Origin: Areca catechu
Lineage: Eukaryota; Streptophyta; Magnoliopsida; Arecales; Arecaceae
Length of the DNA: 64,000 nucleotides
Assembly: GCA_021397845.1 (NCBI GenBank)
Contig: CM038050.1
Coordinates: forward strand, 146,443,980-146,507,979
Direction: 5' to 3'
Shown here one piece after another: positions 55,321 through 64,000 of the stretch. The number at the start of each line of letters is the position of its first letter. Position 1 is the first letter of the stretch. A program made the position numbers and the translations under genes. The notes under the pieces are model-generated. The model saw only the letters and a list, made by a program, of their open reading frames with translations. It was not told where the DNA came from and searched no databases.

Positions 55321-56494
55321 TTTGCTCATCCTCGAGTAAAGAAAATGAATTAGTCTTGTATACTAACATGTCCAAGAAGTGAAAATTATCTTACTAACTC
55401 TAAAATCAAAGGATACCCAGTTAGACCATTAAAAATGTACTTCATTGGATTACCAATTCCACCCATTTAGTGGTAGAGTGAAGTCCATGAAAATTTTACG
55501 AGTTTTTTCTTTTCCCGACTTTCTATCTCACTCTCTAAATCTTCCAACTTACTTTGGTTTTGGTGTAATATTTATTTAGTCCCCACTTTTTTTTTATTTT
55601 ATTTTTTTATAATAATAATAAATAAAATATAGAGTCAGTGCAATGTTCTGACATCTTGCTTTTTAGTTAACCCTTGTAGCGAGCTTTAAGCTAATGACTC
55701 CCAAATCAGTTGGCTTTAGGGCATTAGGAATAAAATACCCCTCGAGCTGACTGACTCGAGTAAAAAGGCTTCAAGTCAAGACTGACTCTATAAAAGATTT
55801 CTTTACATCCCTACCTTTTGACGCGAATAATAATGCTTACTTAGATGAAGGGGCCCGATTACTCAGTGAGAGATACTAAAAACCTTAATTATTAAACTTG
55901 AGAGACATTTTATGATGCTTATACCATTATAAGTAGGATTCATTATCGAGATCAATAGGCAAAAGGGTCTGAAATTACTCAAAAATTTTCTGGTCTACAC
56001 TCTACCATTTATCGGGTTTTCTTGATGAATCATCCCTCAGTATCTCTAAAATTGTCTAAACCATTAATCACTCCTCATTTAGCGAGCTTAATTATTTTCA
56101 ATTCGAGACAAAGCTTGTACATAAAAATTGATTAAAGTTTTACTCGAGAATTAGATTAATTTAATTATCCCCCCAACTTAATTTTCATCGTCCGCAATGG
56201 AAGAGGATACTAATAATGTAATGGCACATAAGGATACCACCTGGTAGGGTATACATTGGATGTTCTTTTGTCGCCATGTACCGCGCAATCTTCCTTGATC
56301 ACTCCACTTTATTCTAAAAAGAAAGAACACAAGGGTAAAACTAAAAGCATGAACTGGGGCAAGAACTGGGCTGCCTCCTAGGAGTGCTAAGTTTAAAGTC
56401 TTCAGCTAGATGCTAAGAGGGAGTGTTATTGATACGGAACTTTGGTACATCCCTCAAGAAAGTTTTTAGAAGACAGGCCAATTAGGAGGCCTTG
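55321..56494 (-). other. Y internal non-coding region
   Basis: This is AT-rich sequence with no protein similarity that I can see. Blocks such as CCCCCCAACTTAATTTTCATC (about 56,170) are shared with X at 16,848. Confidence 0.6.
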
Positions 56495-56878
56495 TCAACG
56501 TGGCAGAAAAACGTTTGTAGAGAATTCTATGACGATTATCCCTGATCCATAAAATACATGAGGTAAGCATGCTAGACCAAAATTAAAAATTTCTATAACA
56601 ATTTTGTCGAAGATTAGGAAGGGAGTGTGTTTGTTGGGCCGAGAGTGGGGGTGGGGGCTTGAAAATTTTTCTATCTCTAGAAAGGTATACCCTAATCCCA
56701 TTCTCGATATGGTATGTATTGATATCATCCTTTCCTGATGGCACTTTATCCAAGTTAATTGTAGGTCTGTCTCCATACATCGTTTCAAAATAAAAGATAG
56801 ATTTTGGAGGTGATCTTCGAAAGTAGTGCCAAATATAGAAAAATCAGCAATAAACTCTTTAAGATCATTATCCCTCAT
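56495..56878 (-). pseudogene. Y RT fragment
   Basis: On the minus strand a 127-codon frame begins at 56,878. Residues 8-51 (EFIADFSIFGTTFEDHLQNL, then ILKRCMETDLQL) match the gypsy RT region around the YVDD/FVDD box. The first Asp is replaced by Ala (FIADF). After this the similarity to RT stops, and no other RT, RNase H or integrase motif is found. The same shard, with Ser at that place, is in X. Confidence 0.72.
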
Positions 56879-57735
56879 TTAATAAACATCCCATCGAGCA
56901 GCTTGTCTATGCATCCTTAGAATACCAACTATTAGGTATTCCTGATTAGAGATCACTGGTAGGGTGTCAATAGGTGTGACAGGAAGTGGTGTCAATTCTA
57001 AATCTAGTGGTGATTCTAACGGAGAAGCTATTAGGGGGCTACGTGTTGGCTCAACTTGTTCCGTCAAAAGTGGGATGGATTTTAAAAGTGGTGTGTCATG
57101 TAGATTATCCCTCCCTATGATATCTATATTTATTTCACAATGAACCATAAAGGGATCTAATGACTTCTGGGGATAACTAGGAGGTATGGCTTCCCCTACT
57201 GTGTTATTCTGTTGTGGTTCCTGGGGAGCCTCAATTAATTCCATCATATCATCAAAAGAAGTCATCGGTGAGTAAGATGATAATGGAAGTAGTTCATCCC
57301 ACCAGTTTAGTTTCTCTGCCTCAGTTGAATCATATATATTAAGCTCATCGATAGATTGCTACTGAGGCATGATTGGTTGTTGATATTGGGCAAATCTATC
57401 AGCTTCTGGGTTAGTCTGAGGAAGAGGTGGAATCTGACTAATTTTTCCAATTTGGTCTATTGCTTGTAAAACCTTTTCTTGAAAAGATAGGCTATAAGGA
57501 GTAGGAGAAGGTTGACAATCTGAATAGGGTGGATCGTAATAAAAAGCATTTGCGAACGAAGATCTTTGGTGTACCTGGATAACTACTGGGTGTAGTTGCC
57601 ACGAAAAATCTAATTAAGTCCCCCAACCTGGATTGTAAGCATCAAAATTTAAATTTTCTCCTGGTCTATAGGCCATATGAGTTCTATCTTGATAAATTTG
57701 GTCATACATAGACTCAGGAAATTGGTACATGGTTG
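56879..57735 (-). pseudogene. Y gag-like region and linker
   Basis: The minus frame at 56,879-57,265 (MTSFDDMMELIEAPQEPQQN ... LESPLDLELTPLPVTPIDTL) is an acidic/Pro-rich linker shared with X. Upstream, to about 57,735, broken frames include LNWWDELLPLSSYSP, QAIDQIGKISQIPPLPQ and a gag C-terminal motif AYNPGWG near 57,630, the segment that in Athila-type gag follows the zinc knuckle. A knuckle itself is not visible. Confidence 0.6.
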
Positions 57736-57738
57736 GAT

Positions 57739-57766
57739 ATTTTATTTTATTTTATTTTATTTTATT
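57739..57766. repeat. (TTTTA)n microsatellite
   Basis: About five to six TTTTA units lie inside element Y. Confidence 0.9.
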
Positions 57767-58786
57767 TAAAAAAAAGGAGAAGGGGGAAGGAAAGAAAAGG
57801 TCTAAAGAAAAAACTCCTAAGAGAGTCCTAGACTAGAGAGAAAAAAATTATTTTAATTAACTTTTTTTTTTCAAACAAGTAAAATAATCAAAATCATTAT
57901 CCTAGGGTTAACCTGGATCTAGACAGCTCCTAACTGATCCAAGGTTACCTTCGAGCACTCCAAGCCCAAGATAATTAATTGACTCAGTCAGGTAAGTGAA
58001 AGGTTGGTGGGGGTCCTCCCGTTGCTTGCCTTAGATACCAATTAAAATTAGCCAGGTAAGCAAACGGAATCAATTAAAGAACCACCTTCCTTCGGGCTCT
58101 TGTCCCTGAACCACTTTCCTTAGACACCAAGTAGCTAAATGATCTGAACCCGGTCCAACTCTAGGGTTCCCTTGTCCTATTGAGCTCGAAATTCCTAGGG
58201 TTGAAGTCTAATTGATTTTAGAGTTAAGGCTTAGGTTAATATAATTGATGTGTGGTGGTTTGTGGGCTAAGGAAGGGTATTGAACTCCCCACCTTATTTG
58301 ATTAATTGGGTTATCCCCTTAAGTTTATTATGGAAAAATGGAATACAGCAAACAAGGTGTCAAGTTATCATACAAACAAAATTAATCTAATTACTTTTAA
58401 AAAAAAAATTGGTGATTAAGTTTTTAATTCCCTAATAAATTATGAGATGTCAGGGTAAATTTTTTTTTGGATTTTGCAGAAAAAGTAAATTTACCTAAGT
58501 CAATCTAAAAATGAAAAGCAAAAAGCATAAATTTATTTTTACTCAACCTTTTTGTATCCTAGGATAACCATTCAACATAATTTTCCAGTTATGCCAGGGC
58601 AACCTTATGTCAGGGCACTCAAGATCAAAAATTACTAACAACTATTTTTTTTTTTTTTTGAAATTTCAAATTTTGACTTTTGAAATTTAAATTTTTCAAA
58701 TTCGAATTTAAATTTTTGAAATTTGAAAAAAAAAAATTGTTTTTGATTGTTGATTTTTTTTGATTTTTTTCAAAATATCACCAAAA
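57767..58786 (-). other. Y 5' internal region
   Basis: Non-coding. It shares several blocks with X (25,760-26,963), including GGTTGGTGGGGGTCC near 57,992 and the ACCACCTTCCTTC region near 58,081. A/T-rich palindromic words with TTTGAAATTT lie at 58,640-58,740. Confidence 0.6.
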
Positions 58787-58805
58787 GTCCCCGGCAACGA
58801 TCCCA
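58787..58805 (-). other. Y primer-binding site
   Basis: The minus strand reads TGGGATCGTTGCCGGGGAC, eight bases inside the right LTR. It resembles the Athila/Tat-type site TGGCGCCGTTGCCGGGGAC with a few changes. It fixes the orientation of Y. Confidence 0.8.
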
Positions 58806-58812
58806 AAAATCT

Positions 58813-60546
58813 GTGCGTGTCGCTACGCAACGATTTAAAACCTTAAATCCACTACTCTTAAAAGTAGAATAGTGGGAGTAAGGATCGAATCCATAGGAAT
58901 TTTGGGTTATTCCAAAAAAGAACGTTTCAACACCAATACTAAAATATTTACTAATAATAGAAAATATAAATCAACTAACTAAGACAAATAATAAAAAATA
59001 TAAATGCAAAAGATAAGAATCTCGAAATTCTAACTGGTTACTTACTAGGTGGGCTGGCACTCTACTTCTATTGTGATCTATTTCGATCTAGATATAATTT
59101 ATTCCTGGCGATCACGACCCGTACCTGTTTGATCACGATCCATTCTCCTGAAATATAGATTAGTTAGAAATCGGATACACACAAATTATAAAAATTATTT
59201 TAGAGATAATTTATTCCAAGAGCACAAACTGTTCCTATTAAATATAGCTTGTCCTAAGAACATAAACTATGCCTAATAAGAATTAAATAAAGACTTATGA
59301 TAATATTAAAAATAAACTCTTTTATTTCATAGAAAGTAAGTACACAAGATTAAAAATAAAATAAACCTCCTATGCCAAGCACTACAATGGAATCCCAAGA
59401 AGATGATTCAGCCTTCCATCTTGGACATCAGCTTCGCAGAAATACGAGAATTGGATTGGACAAGTGGATAGGAGTGGGATGGAATACAAGGTGAGGCGGA
59501 GTGAAATCGGAGTGGAATGGGGCGCAGAATGGAAGTCTATCGAATAATCCCTCAGAGCGAAGAATGACCGAATGTTTTATAGATGGAAAACACCATGTCG
59601 GGCTCGCGTGAGAACCACAGTGATTTCTATCGCAATTGCTTCCCAATCTCGGCTCTATCTCCCTATCCTCACACCAGTTCGTGCGATCCAAGCAACGATT
59701 TCATCGATCACGCACCGTTCGCGTGATCTCTGTTTCTTATCCGAATGAACTCCTCCTTATCCAGCATCTTTCAAACATCTAGCTCTCGACAATAATGATT
59801 CGAACATCATCCAAAAGTGGGCAGCAGCATGGACTGGTGGCAATCTTGAATCGGTGAGAGAGCGTCAAACATGGAGGAGACCGGCCAGATCTTGGAGGCT
59901 ATAGACACAGTTGGTGGCGGAGAAGAGCCCATGGATGGAGCAAATCAAGTAGAATGGCGACTTCCATGGCTTTAGAGCTGGCAACATAGACTTTCCGGCC
60001 ATGGAAGGCTCTTGGCGATGCGAGATCTAGCACCGGCATCTTCTACGGCCAACGGTGGAATGGGTAGAAGCTCCGACGGGTTAGGAGACGGCTTGGGCGG
60101 CATGGGACGGTGAAGAGAAGATGAAGAAGGGCAGCAGCCCTTTTCCGGCCGTTGGGAGCCTCTCCGGCCGGCGGTGGGGGTGGTAGCGACTTGGACGATG
60201 GTGGGGGCATCTCTCTGGCAACTTTCGGAGCAAACGGAGAAGGGCGGTCCACGGTTCTACTCCGTGGACCATGGTCATGGCTGCAGGTGGTCCACACGCA
60301 GCTCCGTAGACCGAGCGGTCGGTCCTTGGTGGACCGGCCCTTTAAATTTCGTACAATTGTTTATATAATTCTTCAAAATTTCATTTCGAGCATGTTCGAA
60401 GTTCGAATTATGTGCCGTTTATGCCGTTGGACTCGTAAATTCAGGCTCTTCGCATTTATGAAGTCAATTTTTATAAAATACCACATAAAAGTATCAATTT
60501 GAACTAAATAAAGTTGGATTAATTATCATTATTTTGATAATTATCA
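58813..60546 (-). repeat. Y LTR, right copy (5' LTR in element orientation)
   Basis: About 1734 bp, GTGCGTGTCGCTACGC to GATAATTATCA. It is closely similar to the left copy, with the same GC-rich part and hairpin (60,246-60,270). Differences are scattered single bases and small indels such as the loss of 14 bp near 60,150. Confidence 0.9.
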
Positions 60547-61120
60547 CTGTGTGCGAGTTTTCTTGTTCCTGCGCCTTACCTCCATCTACAACATCAAAAT
60601 CCTAGCTGCCCCTTCCTTCCAACCCTTGGTCGCCATCATCTAAGAGCTTTCTTTTTCCTTATTTTAATTATTCAGTCTTCATTCTCTTAGTTTTCTAACC
60701 TCAAATGGTGATTTGTAGGTCCCTCAGTTTCCACGAGTCTGAGGATACCTTCTGATCAGCTGTCGGATCATCGAGCAGAAAGTCGCGAATCTGCGGGTCA
60801 GAAACTTGTTCTTTTAGGCCGCATCCAAGAGCGTGAGCGATCTCTTCATAGAACGATCTTCAGCAGGCGCTTCTACCATTGCCAGGTACATCCCCTTATT
60901 CATCAGTAGTGGTATTGTAGGAAAGCTAGCTTGACCAGGGTTTCTCAACCTTGGCGATCCTGCTTATCTATTACTTTATGGTTTATTTCTGCATGTATGA
61001 CTTCCAAAATTTTCATAGAATTCTATACTTTGATTCTTTACTTGAAATTCGGGATCTAAAACCTTAACTTCATGCTTAATCACGAAAAAATACTTTGCAT
61101 GCATACATCATCCCGCATCA
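60547..61120 (+). repeat. E1 3' LTR, second part
   Basis: It resumes CTGTGTGCGAGTTTTCTTG, matching the 5' LTR at 48,588, and ends CATCATCCCGCATCA at 61,120. Confidence 0.9.
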
Positions 61121-61141
61121 TATATATATATATATATATAT
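61121..61141. repeat. (TA)n microsatellite
   Basis: About ten TA units follow the E1 3' LTR. A shorter TA run precedes E1 (47,807-47,816), so E1 inserted into this microsatellite. Confidence 0.95.
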
Positions 61142-62477
61142 GATCTTGTATGGAGATTCTTTCCTGGATTGCAAATAGAATTCTTAGTGTTTATTTCAGG
61201 CATACACGTGTCCAATCATTTTAACATCAATAGTGTTGACATCTTGTTAAGAGTTAGTTATATGACTTCCTGAGGTATGATGGAGCATAGATTGATATTT
61301 AGAGCTGACCCCATGTTGGCAAACTTAAGATACACAGATGGTAAACAGCTATTATACTGATGTACTTTTCTTGCAGTTTTATGTATATACCCTCATAATT
61401 TGAAGCACTTTCATTCTTGAGATTTATTTTTTTTTAATGTTTATATGTATACATGTGTTTGAGTGCGTGATCAGTACGATTAATTGGAAGACTTAGGTTT
61501 TGATTGATTTTAATATTTTTTAGTAAAATGGTGCTTTAGGCTTCCATAAACCATACTGTCAAGGTTTAGATTTCTGATATGAATGAAAAGTTAGATGATC
61601 TTAGAAAGTTATGACAGTCAATCTGAGTCAGACTGTCTTCTTATATCCAACAGACAAGTCTGCGATTTAGGTAATTTCATGTTTGTTTTTTTTTTAAAAA
61701 AAAGCAAAACTGACAAAGAATTCAGTGGACAAAGGAATTTAATCCAACATTAAGTAGAAGACAAGATGAGAATGTTAAATTCATCTGAATAGAACCTTTC
61801 TTCTCAACCTAAAGCATCCTCCATGCAAAAGAAGGAAAAGATCTCATTTCCTTGCCAGTGGATAATGATTTTTTCCCCTTTCCTTCCATTTTTTTATTCT
61901 TTGAATTATTGGCAGAAACTTTATTAGATATGGGAGTAGCAATGTTTGCAAAGAGTGGAATACATTATTAGAATTAGCATGAGCAGTTGACATAAGACAA
62001 CCCATATCCACTTGACTAAAAGCTGAAGCATTTAATATGTTGTAGGCCCAGCTGAGTTACATAATTAGTTGTCCATTTTCTCATGGCCAGCTGAAAGATC
62101 TGCAAACTAATTGATGAATTTTTCTAATTCCCATCTTGGTTAAGCAAATCATTCATATGCATGTATTTGCATGGCCTGCTCTTCCACTTAAATTTTAGTT
62201 CTCTAGAGTGGGCATGCTAAATTCTGGTCACAGAAGCGATGATCAGATGTACCATGCTTGTCATATCTGACTGGTTGCTGCACATTTCCAGAAATAGGAA
62301 TAATTGTCTCGAGGTTGAATTTCTACATCTTTTCTGTGACATTTTCTATAACATGTTATATCCATTTAGTAATTCATAACCTAACTAGCTGATGTGTATG
62401 TGCCGCTTGATACTTGTCCATTAATTTGATCTTATTCTTGGAACTCCTCAAGCTTCTTGCAGAAATCTTACAGCTTT
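61142..62477. other. Unassigned AT-rich DNA before the GAUT pseudogene
   Basis: I see no coding similarity, LTR ends or clear repeats here. Its composition is less T/A-monotonous than the retroelement interiors and it may be ordinary intergenic or former intron sequence of the GAUT copy. Confidence 0.5.
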
Positions 62478-63605
62478 AGCCTCACTGAAGGTCTTAACAT
62501 CACTGATGAGATGCTGAGTGCCCATTCGTACACAAGACAACTAGTTGACCAGATCTCTGTTCAGAGGCTTTTGTTATAATCTCTAAAGAAAACAACAATT
62601 TCCAGTATGCAACAGCTTCGTGCCCAGATACTGGGGTAACCCCATTAACTTCAGAAGTAGAAATTAGCAGCAATACATGACATGGCTCTACTTCTCTACC
62701 AACCCCAACAGTTCAACTATGACAGCGCTGCCATGATCATGAAGATGAAAGGTCAAGTCCAATTTCTTGAAGAGAAGATGAAGTTTGAATCTGAAAAGAG
62801 TACAAAATACGGACAGATAGCTGCTGAAGAGCTCCCAAAAAGCCTGTATTGTCTTGGTGTCAGGCTAACCATGGAATGGTTCCAGAACTCAAATCTGCAT
62901 TGAAAACGATCAGAAGGAAAGCACACTCTGGAGAAGCTAAGAGATAACAGTCTCTATCATTATTGTATCTTCTCCGACAACATCCTTGCTGCATCAGTTG
63001 TGGTCAATTCAGCTGCCATGAATTCCAAGCATCCAGACCTTGTTGTGTTCCACCTTCCTGGTCACTGATGATGTGAACTATCCACCAATGAAGGCCTGGT
63101 TCTCAATGAACAGTTTCAGAGGTGCAACGGTGGAGGTACAGAAGGTTGAGGATTTTAGCTTTGCTTAATTCATCATATGTCCCAGTTCTCAAGCAGCTTC
63201 AAAACTCAGACACCCAGAACTTCTACTTCTCTGGAGGTGGCAATGGTCGAATACCAATTAAATTCAGGAACCCAAAGTACTTGTCTATGCTAAACCACCT
63301 CAGGTTTTACATACCAGAAAGTCTTCCCAGCATTAAAGAAGGAAGTATTTCTTGACGATGATGTAATAGTCCAGAAAGATCTGACAGAGTTGTTCGCAGA
63401 CAACCTCAGTGGGAATATGATGGGGGCTGCATGGAGATATTCCGCAGGTTCCACAAGTATTTGAACCATTGCAACCCACTGATCCGTGCTCTTTTTGATC
63501 TTGATGCTTGTGGATGGGCATTCGGTATGAATGTGATTGATCTGAGAGTGGCGAAAGAAAAATGTGAACGGCATGTATCACTATTGACAGGAGCGCAATG
63601 CTAAC
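62478..63605 (+). pseudogene. Galacturonosyltransferase (GAUT, GT8 family) pseudogene
   Basis: GAUT enzymes transfer galacturonic acid in pectin synthesis in the Golgi. Recognisable parts, in order, are NITDEMLSAHSYTRQLVDQ (about 62,495-62,551), DMALLLYQPQQFNYDSAAMI, KYGQIAAEELPKSLYCLGVR (about 62,805), a SLYHYCIFSDNILAASVVVN block (about 62,952), VEVQKVEDFS, YVPVLKQLQNSDTQNFYFSG (about 63,175), FRNPKYLSMLNHLRFYIPE, the GT8 metal-binding FLDDDVIVQKDL (about 63,350) and LFDLDACGWAFGMNVIDL (about 63,490). At least five frameshifts, a TGA at 62,901, a deletion after the N-terminal part and loss of the C-terminus show it is dead. The long uninterrupted homology without introns fits a processed copy, by inference. 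The subfamily is probably GAUT8/9-like. Confidence 0.85.
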
Positions 63606-63689
63606 TAATGTGGCTAGGCGCTGGCATGGTACCTGGGTAGCCAACATGGCATGACAGGACAGGTTGCTAACATGGCACCCATTGTTCGT
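63606..63689. other. Short unassigned spacer
   Basis: Sequence after the pseudogene with repeated CATGGCA and AACATGGCA words; nothing else recognised. Confidence 0.5.
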
Positions 63690-63840
63690 GTTCCTGGTTT
63701 AGTAGAGCTCCCTGTAGAGCAGAGCTCCTGATAGAATAGAACTCCTGGTTAAGTAGAGCTTCTGGCAGACTAACGCTCCTAGCTGAGCAGAGCTCCTTGC
63801 AGAGTAGAGCTCCTAGCTGGGTAGAGCTCTAGGCTAGCTC
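63690..63840. repeat. 17-bp minisatellite with AGAGCTC core
   Basis: AGAGCTC or one-base variants start at 63,704, 63,721, 63,738, 63,755, 63,772, 63,789, 63,806 and 63,823, an exact 17-bp period. The consensus is roughly AGAGCTCCTGGYTRAGT. Each unit contains the palindrome GAGCTC. Confidence 0.92.
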
Positions 63841-64000
63841 GAACCTCGACCATGAAAGGAAGTGGCTCTTGCACACCAGGGGAGGAAGGAAAGACTAAAG
63901 GATGCCACTACCCCAGACAGGTACGTGTGCCCCGATTGGCCCCTACAAGGCTAGACGGTGACCGGAGAGGGCGGGGTCACTATCTTCACCAGACTTATCG
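63841..64000. other. GC-richer unassigned end of window
   Basis: The final 160 bp are richer in G and C than the region before, with no recognisable gene. It may be the start of another repeat. Confidence 0.4.

Larger units (their letters stand above)
53556..60546 (-). mobile_element. Y: non-autonomous Athila/Tat-like gypsy element, cousin of X
   Basis: Two similar LTRs (53,556-55,303 and 58,813-60,546) flank a 3.5-kb internal region read on the minus strand. The 5-bp duplication CTGTG borders it (53,551-53,555 and 60,547-60,551). A primer site of the TGGCGCCGTTGCCGGGG class and a polypurine tract lie at the right places for minus orientation. Coding content is limited to a gag-like region and one short RT fragment, so it depends on helpers. 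It is the youngest-looking insertion in the right half because its LTRs are very alike and it splits E1. Confidence 0.9.
47817..61120 (+). mobile_element. E1: chromovirus-type gypsy element lacking the RT-RNase H-IN core
   Basis: The 5' LTR is 47,817-49,163 and the 3' LTR is 52,783-53,555 plus 60,547-61,120, the latter split by element Y. The flanking TATAT on both sides is a plausible but low-complexity target duplication. Internal content is a Met-tRNA primer site, gag, zinc knuckle, protease, acidic linker, then directly the integrase C-terminus and chromodomain. Without Y the element is about 6.3 kb. The missing catalytic core makes it non-autonomous. Confidence 0.88.

Overview
This is a repeat-dense plant nuclear interval that looks like a stack of nested LTR retrotransposons. 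Only one host-gene-derived sequence is recognisable, a broken galacturonosyltransferase (GAUT-type) fragment near the right end. The Ty1-copia and Ty3-gypsy lineages present (Sirevirus, Tork-like, chromovirus, Tat/Athila-like), the Met-tRNA-type primer sites (TGGTATCAGAGC) and the plant GAUT remnant point to a flowering plant, most likely a monocot. I cannot name the species. No intact open gene for a cellular function is visible.

Left part (about 1-47,340). An old plus-strand Ty3-gypsy element (called G1) is cut into pieces: protease and RT start (975-2128), RT middle (13,691-14,247), RNase H (30,114-31,134), and a possible 3' LTR (about 45,930-47,340). A full-length Sirevirus-type copia element, C1 (2134-13,685), sits inside the RT with a perfect 5-bp target duplication AGCTG. 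Element X (14,253-30,113) sits further along the same RT/RNase H with duplication ACCAC. X is a minus-strand, non-autonomous gypsy-like element. It contains a chromovirus remnant (G3), a Tork-like copia gag-pol (C3), and a foreign LTR pair inside one of its own LTRs. Beyond G1's RNase H lies a minus-strand gag-only gypsy relic (G2), split by a second, older Sirevirus, C2 (35,211-45,243). C2 in turn carries a 633-bp near-palindromic foldback element (40,157-40,789).

Right part (47,341-64,000). A MITE-like foldback (47,418-47,762) is followed by a chromovirus-type gypsy element E1 (47,817-61,120). E1 keeps gag, protease and an integrase C-terminus with chromodomain, but lacks RT, RNase H and the integrase core. 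Its 3' LTR is split by element Y (53,556-60,546, duplication CTGTG), a cousin of X with two 1.7-kb LTRs, an Athila/Tat-like primer site and a short RT fragment in minus orientation. After E1 comes about 1.3 kb of unassigned AT-rich DNA, the GAUT pseudogene (62,478-63,605), and a 17-bp minisatellite.

The most interesting signal is a set of paired quasi-palindromes, GAGYYGACTC. They are spaced 19-22 bp within pairs and mostly 63-74 bp between pairs. They occur in the LTRs of C1, C2 and the otherwise unrelated C3. C1 and C2 also carry env-like third ORFs downstream of pol. All coding regions listed are degenerate and are reported as they stand.
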